NCBI RefSeq assembly: GCF_029360585.1
Contig: NZ_JAQZSJ010000008.1
Span: 79,417 to 143,416, forward strand
Reading direction: 5' to 3'
Source of the DNA: Cohnella caldifontis
Lineage (GTDB): Bacteria > Bacillota > Bacilli > Paenibacillales > Paenibacillaceae
Length of the DNA stretch: 64,000 nt
Shown here: piece after piece, positions 61,688-64,000 of the stretch
Numbering within the stretch: the first letter of the stretch is position 1
Layout: every line of letters starts with the position of its first letter
Position numbers and translations under genes: made by a program
The notes under the pieces: model-generated
What the model was told of the DNA's origin: nothing
Database searches by the model: none
Seen by the model: only the letters and a program-made list of their open reading frames with translations

Positions 61688-61728
61688 GATATAGGAGAAG
61701 CCTGAAATGAACCTGAACCCAATCTGAA
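61688..61728 (-). promoter_or_regulatory. Three CTGAA direct repeats upstream of the apbE operon
   Basis: CTGAA lies at 61702-61706, 61713-61717 and 61724-61728, exactly 11 bases apart. On the minus strand these read TTCAG. A TATATC -10-like element follows eight bases later (61693-61688). The helical phasing fits tandem binding of an OmpR-type response regulator in the -35 region. Confidence 0.6.
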
Positions 61729-61868
61729 TGTTCGTTGAAAGCCGCCGGGAATTCTTAAGCGTTTTCTCTTTACGCTGAGACCTTCACGCATTAAAATGAA
61801 AACAATACGTCTCAGGCGCGGAGCAGCGAACCTGCCGCCGGCTTGGGAACGGCTACGAGGGAACGCTC

Positions 61869-62243
61869 ATGAACCGATACGAGGCCGAATTCAGCAACCT
61901 GGTGAAAGCCTTCCGCAAACGCCACATGGGCAAAGGGCCGAGCCGCATCACGACGACCTTCTGCAAGAACTGGGCGATTTGCGAGATGGAAGGCAACCTG
62001 TCTCCCGTAGAGAAATTCATGGCGAACGCGGATGACGGGAAACACTTGGTGAGGGAAGCCCGGACTCAGTGGGTCAAGGAGATGTACCGCAAAAACCATC
62101 CGGTCGAAATGGAAGAACTGCTCGGAGCGAAATTCCTCGATCTGTTCGTCGACATCGACGTGGACAAAGATTTCGGAATGTCCGTATTCGTCTTTGACCA
62201 GGACTTGCAGCGCAAGTTCGGCAGCGGCAACGATGAATCATAG
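61869..62243 (+). CDS. DUF2294 family protein
   Basis: A 124-residue cytosolic protein of the DUF2294 family (KAFRKRHMGKGPSRITTTFCKNWAICEMEGNLSPVEK). It has no membrane helix and one conserved-looking Cys pair. Function is unknown. It precedes an FdhA-type oxidoreductase by 145 bases on the same strand, with a terminator-like hairpin between, so the two may be co-regulated. ATG 61869 follows GAGGGAAC. Confidence 0.8.
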   Translation: MNRYEAEFSNLVKAFRKRHMGKGPSRITTTFCKNWAICEMEGNLSPVEKFMANADDGKHLVREARTQWVKEMYRKNHPVEMEELLGAKFLDLFVDIDVDKDFGMSVFVFDQDLQRKFGSGNDES

Positions 62244-62284
62244 AGCCAGTCAGGATTGGATACCCCGCAGCGCACCTGCAAGGG

Positions 62285-62345
62285 ACTAACCGCCAGGCAT
62301 GATTTCTTCTCCCGAAGAGTTCATCGTCTCGCGGTTTTTTTGGCA
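62285..62345 (+). terminator. Leader hairpin before the FdhA-type gene
   Basis: ACCGC near 62290-62294 and GCGGT near 62332-62336 close a stem with inner ATGA/TCAT and TCTTC/GAAGA pairings, followed by seven T. It lies downstream of DUF2294 and 45-50 bases before the oxidoreductase start. It could be an attenuator. I could not match a riboswitch class. Confidence 0.5.
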
Positions 62346-62388
62346 TTCGATATCGGATGGTTTATCGATGGGAGGAAGCAGAGACACA

Positions 62389-64000
62389 ATGGGAGCGACG
62401 AAACATTCCGGCCCGATCAAGCTGCCCGGACGGCCGGATCCGAAGCTGTGGGTCAGCAAAATTCCGTTCGGCTTGGGCAAGGTCAAGCCGAAGCATATCC
62501 GCGATACGATCAAGGTCGCCTGGAAAAACCGGGACAGCCTGCCGTATGCCTACCGGATTCTCACCCAGGGGGTCTGCGACGGCTGCGCGCTGGGCGTGGC
62601 CGGGCTGCGGGACCGGACGCTGGACGGGCCGCACCTGTGCACGACGAGATTGAACGTTCTCCGGCTGAACACGATGCCGGCGATCAAGCCCGATATCCTG
62701 CATGCCGACATCGACGAGTTGCGCAAGCGGAACAGCACGGAACTGCGGGATCTCGGGCGCATTCCGTATCCGCTCGTCCGCGCCAAGGGGGAGCGGTCGT
62801 TCCGCCGGGCAAGCTGGGAGGAAGCGCTGGACCGCATCGCGGCGAAAATCCGCGGGATCGACCCGAAGCAGCTGGCCTTTTATTTGACGGCGCGGGGCAT
62901 CACCAACGAATCCTACTACGCCGCGGCCAAGGCGGCCCGATTCATCGGCACGAACAACATCGACAACGCCTCGCGGATCTGCCATTCCCCGTCCAAGACG
63001 GCGCTGAAGCGGTCTCTGGGCATCGGGGCTTCCAGCTGCAATTACAAGGACTGGATCGGCACGGACGTGCTGGTGTTCTGGGGCAGCGTGGCCGCGAACA
63101 ACCAGCCGGTGTCGACCAAATACATGTACGCCGCCAAACGCGAAGGAACGAAGATCATCGTCATCAACCCGTACCGCGAACCGGCCATGGAAGGGTATTG
63201 GATTCCGTCGATCCCCGAATCCGCGTTGTTCGGCACCAAGCTGGCGGACGATTTCTATCAGGTGAACATCGGCGGCGATATCGCGTTCATGAACGGGGTT
63301 ATGAAAACGTGGTTCGAAATGGAGGAGGTGTCACCAGGTTCGGCGATCGACCATGCCTTCGTCCGCGAGCACGCGAACGGCTTCAAGGAGCTGAAGGCTT
63401 TCGTCACGCGGCTCGACTGGGAGGCGCTCGAGCATTCCTCGGGCCTCAGCCGGGAACGGATGCGGGAGTTCGCGGAGCTGCTAGCCCGTTCCCGCTCCGG
63501 CGTGTTCGTCTGGAGCATGGGGCTGACGCAGCATCGGTTCGGGACGGACAACATTTCGCAGGTGGCGAACCTGGCGCTGCTGCGGGGTTTTATCGGCCGG
63601 GAGCATTGCGGCGTCATGCCGATCCGCGGCCATAGCGGCGTCCAGGGCTCCGGGGAGATGGGGGCGGATCCGTTCAGCCTGCCGGGCGGGGAATTCGCGG
63701 AGAAGGACATCGCCCGGATCGAACGGCTGTGGGGCTTCGAGCTTCCGAAATGGCAGGGGGACATCGTCGGCGTATCGCTGGAAAATGCCTTGCTGCCGGA
63801 CGATCATGAGCGCAAGCTGAAGGTGTTCTATACGTCGGGAGGCAATTTCCTCGAGACGATGCCGGATCCGGATTTCGTGCGGAGCTGCCTGGAAAACGTG
63901 GAGGTCCGCGTGCACCAGGACATCGTGCTCAACACCTCAACGCTGGCGGACGCGAGGGATGAGGTGTGGGTGCTGCCCGCCATGACGCGGTACGAGCAAC
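62389..64000 (+). CDS. FdhA/YdeP-type molybdopterin oxidoreductase (truncated by the window)
   Basis: The visible 537 residues have no stop and continue beyond the window. The N-terminus matches the FdhF/YdeP family of formate dehydrogenase alpha-like enzymes. The cluster region is YRILTQGVCDGCALGV, with a later Cys in HLCTTRL. The molybdopterin domain follows (ARGITNESYYAAAKAARFIG, ASRICHSPSKTALKRSLG, WGSVAANNQPVSTKY). The Cys spacing differs from a standard four-Cys cluster. ATG 62389 lies 13 bases after GGAGG. ATG 62368 is in frame and also possible. Confidence 0.85.
   Translation, partial: MGATKHSGPIKLPGRPDPKLWVSKIPFGLGKVKPKHIRDTIKVAWKNRDSLPYAYRILTQGVCDGCALGVAGLRDRTLDGPHLCTTRLNVLRLNTMPAIKPDILHADIDELRKRNSTELRDLGRIPYPLVRAKGERSFRRASWEEALDRIAAKIRGIDPKQLAFYLTARGITNESYYAAAKAARFIGTNNIDNASRICHSPSKTALKRSLGIGASSCNYKDWIGTDVLVFWGSVAANNQPVSTKYMYAAKREGTKIIVINPYREPAMEGYWIPSIPESALFGTKLADDFYQVNIGGDIAFMNGVMKTWFEMEEVSPGSAIDHAFVREHANGFKELKAFVTRLDWEALEHSSGLSRERMREFAELLARSRSGVFVWSMGLTQHRFGTDNISQVANLALLRGFIGREHCGVMPIRGHSGVQGSGEMGADPFSLPGGEFAEKDIARIERLWGFELPKWQGDIVGVSLENALLPDDHERKLKVFYTSGGNFLETMPDPDFVRSCLENVEVRVHQDIVLNTSTLADARDEVWVLPAMTRYEQ

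Noticed and set aside
62244..62320. ZTP (pfl-type) riboswitch before the FdhA-type gene
   Set aside because: The CCGCC stretch recalls its 3' end, but the CCGCCTGGGCA core and the upstream stem are not present.
62256..63635. Long plus-strand frame overlapping the FdhA-type gene
   Set aside because: The frame starting at 62389 encodes clear molybdopterin oxidoreductase motifs and is open to the window end. The other is its shadow.

Overview
The window is about 64 kb of G+C-rich chromosome from an endospore-forming Gram-positive bacterium, most likely Paenibacillaceae (Cohnella or a high-GC Paenibacillus). The evidence is a GerA-type germinant receptor operon, CotF-like coat proteins, a YheC/YheD ATP-grasp protein, LysM and NlpC/P60 secreted proteins, an LtaS-type synthase, sigma-A-like promoters, consensus Fur boxes and frequent TTG/GTG starts behind strong GGAGG sites. 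I saw no rRNA, tRNA, prophage, insertion sequence or CRISPR array.

Layout: 0.2-4.2 kb holds a MATE exporter, a membrane-bound di-iron hydroxylase, and a CrtQ-like glycosyltransferase with a PlsY-like acyltransferase. 4.3-4.9 kb is a 50-bp tandem array that runs into a decayed chemoreceptor fragment. 5.0-8.1 kb has an MscS channel and an intact chemoreceptor. 8.2-12.7 kb has two CotF-like proteins and the gerA-type operon. 12.8-18.0 kb has RNase H, a cold-shock protein, an L,D-transpeptidase, a quinone reductase, NlpC/P60, YetF, a 47-residue small protein and a secreted coiled-coil protein behind a leader terminator. 18.47-26.2 kb is a complete Gram-positive Tad (Flp) pilus locus preceded by a class I c-di-GMP riboswitch. 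26.2-30.4 kb has an SbnA/SbnB diaminopropionate pair with an adenylate-forming ligase, then an ATP-grasp protein. 30.5-31.1 kb holds two further 51-bp tandem arrays. 31.1-39.6 kb has xpt, a permease, LysM, a molybdopterin oxidoreductase, topoisomerase III and a small potassium-type channel. 39.6-46.0 kb has a Fur-controlled ferric-siderophore importer with an FhuF-like reductase, then a histidine-rich permease pair. 46.1-47.9 kb has a guanylate-kinase-like protein and a fourth tandem array. 48.0-53.1 kb has LtaS, PAP2, and a TetR/MFS efflux pair with visible operators. 53.8-59.5 kb is an opp operon. 59.7-61.7 kb is a haem-membrane-protein/ApbE/secreted-protein operon. 61.9-64.0 kb has DUF2294 and a truncated FdhA-type gene.

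Two themes deserve attention. First, four intergenic tandem arrays have unrelated unit sequences but nearly the same unit length (50, 51, 51 and 51-52 bp). Three of them lie just beyond a hairpin that follows a plus-strand gene, and at least two show a two-unit higher-order pattern. Second, leader RNAs carry much visible control: a c-di-GMP aptamer before the pilus genes, terminator-like hairpins between promoter and start codon of the coiled-coil, csp and fdh genes, and a hairpin that can sequester the ribosome-binding site of a permease.

The 59.7-61.7 kb operon is a candidate small extracytoplasmic flavin electron-transfer system. A short anchored Ser/Gly-rich protein with an SGAT motif is coupled to ApbE and a haem membrane protein, and three CTGAA direct repeats at 11-bp spacing lie upstream.
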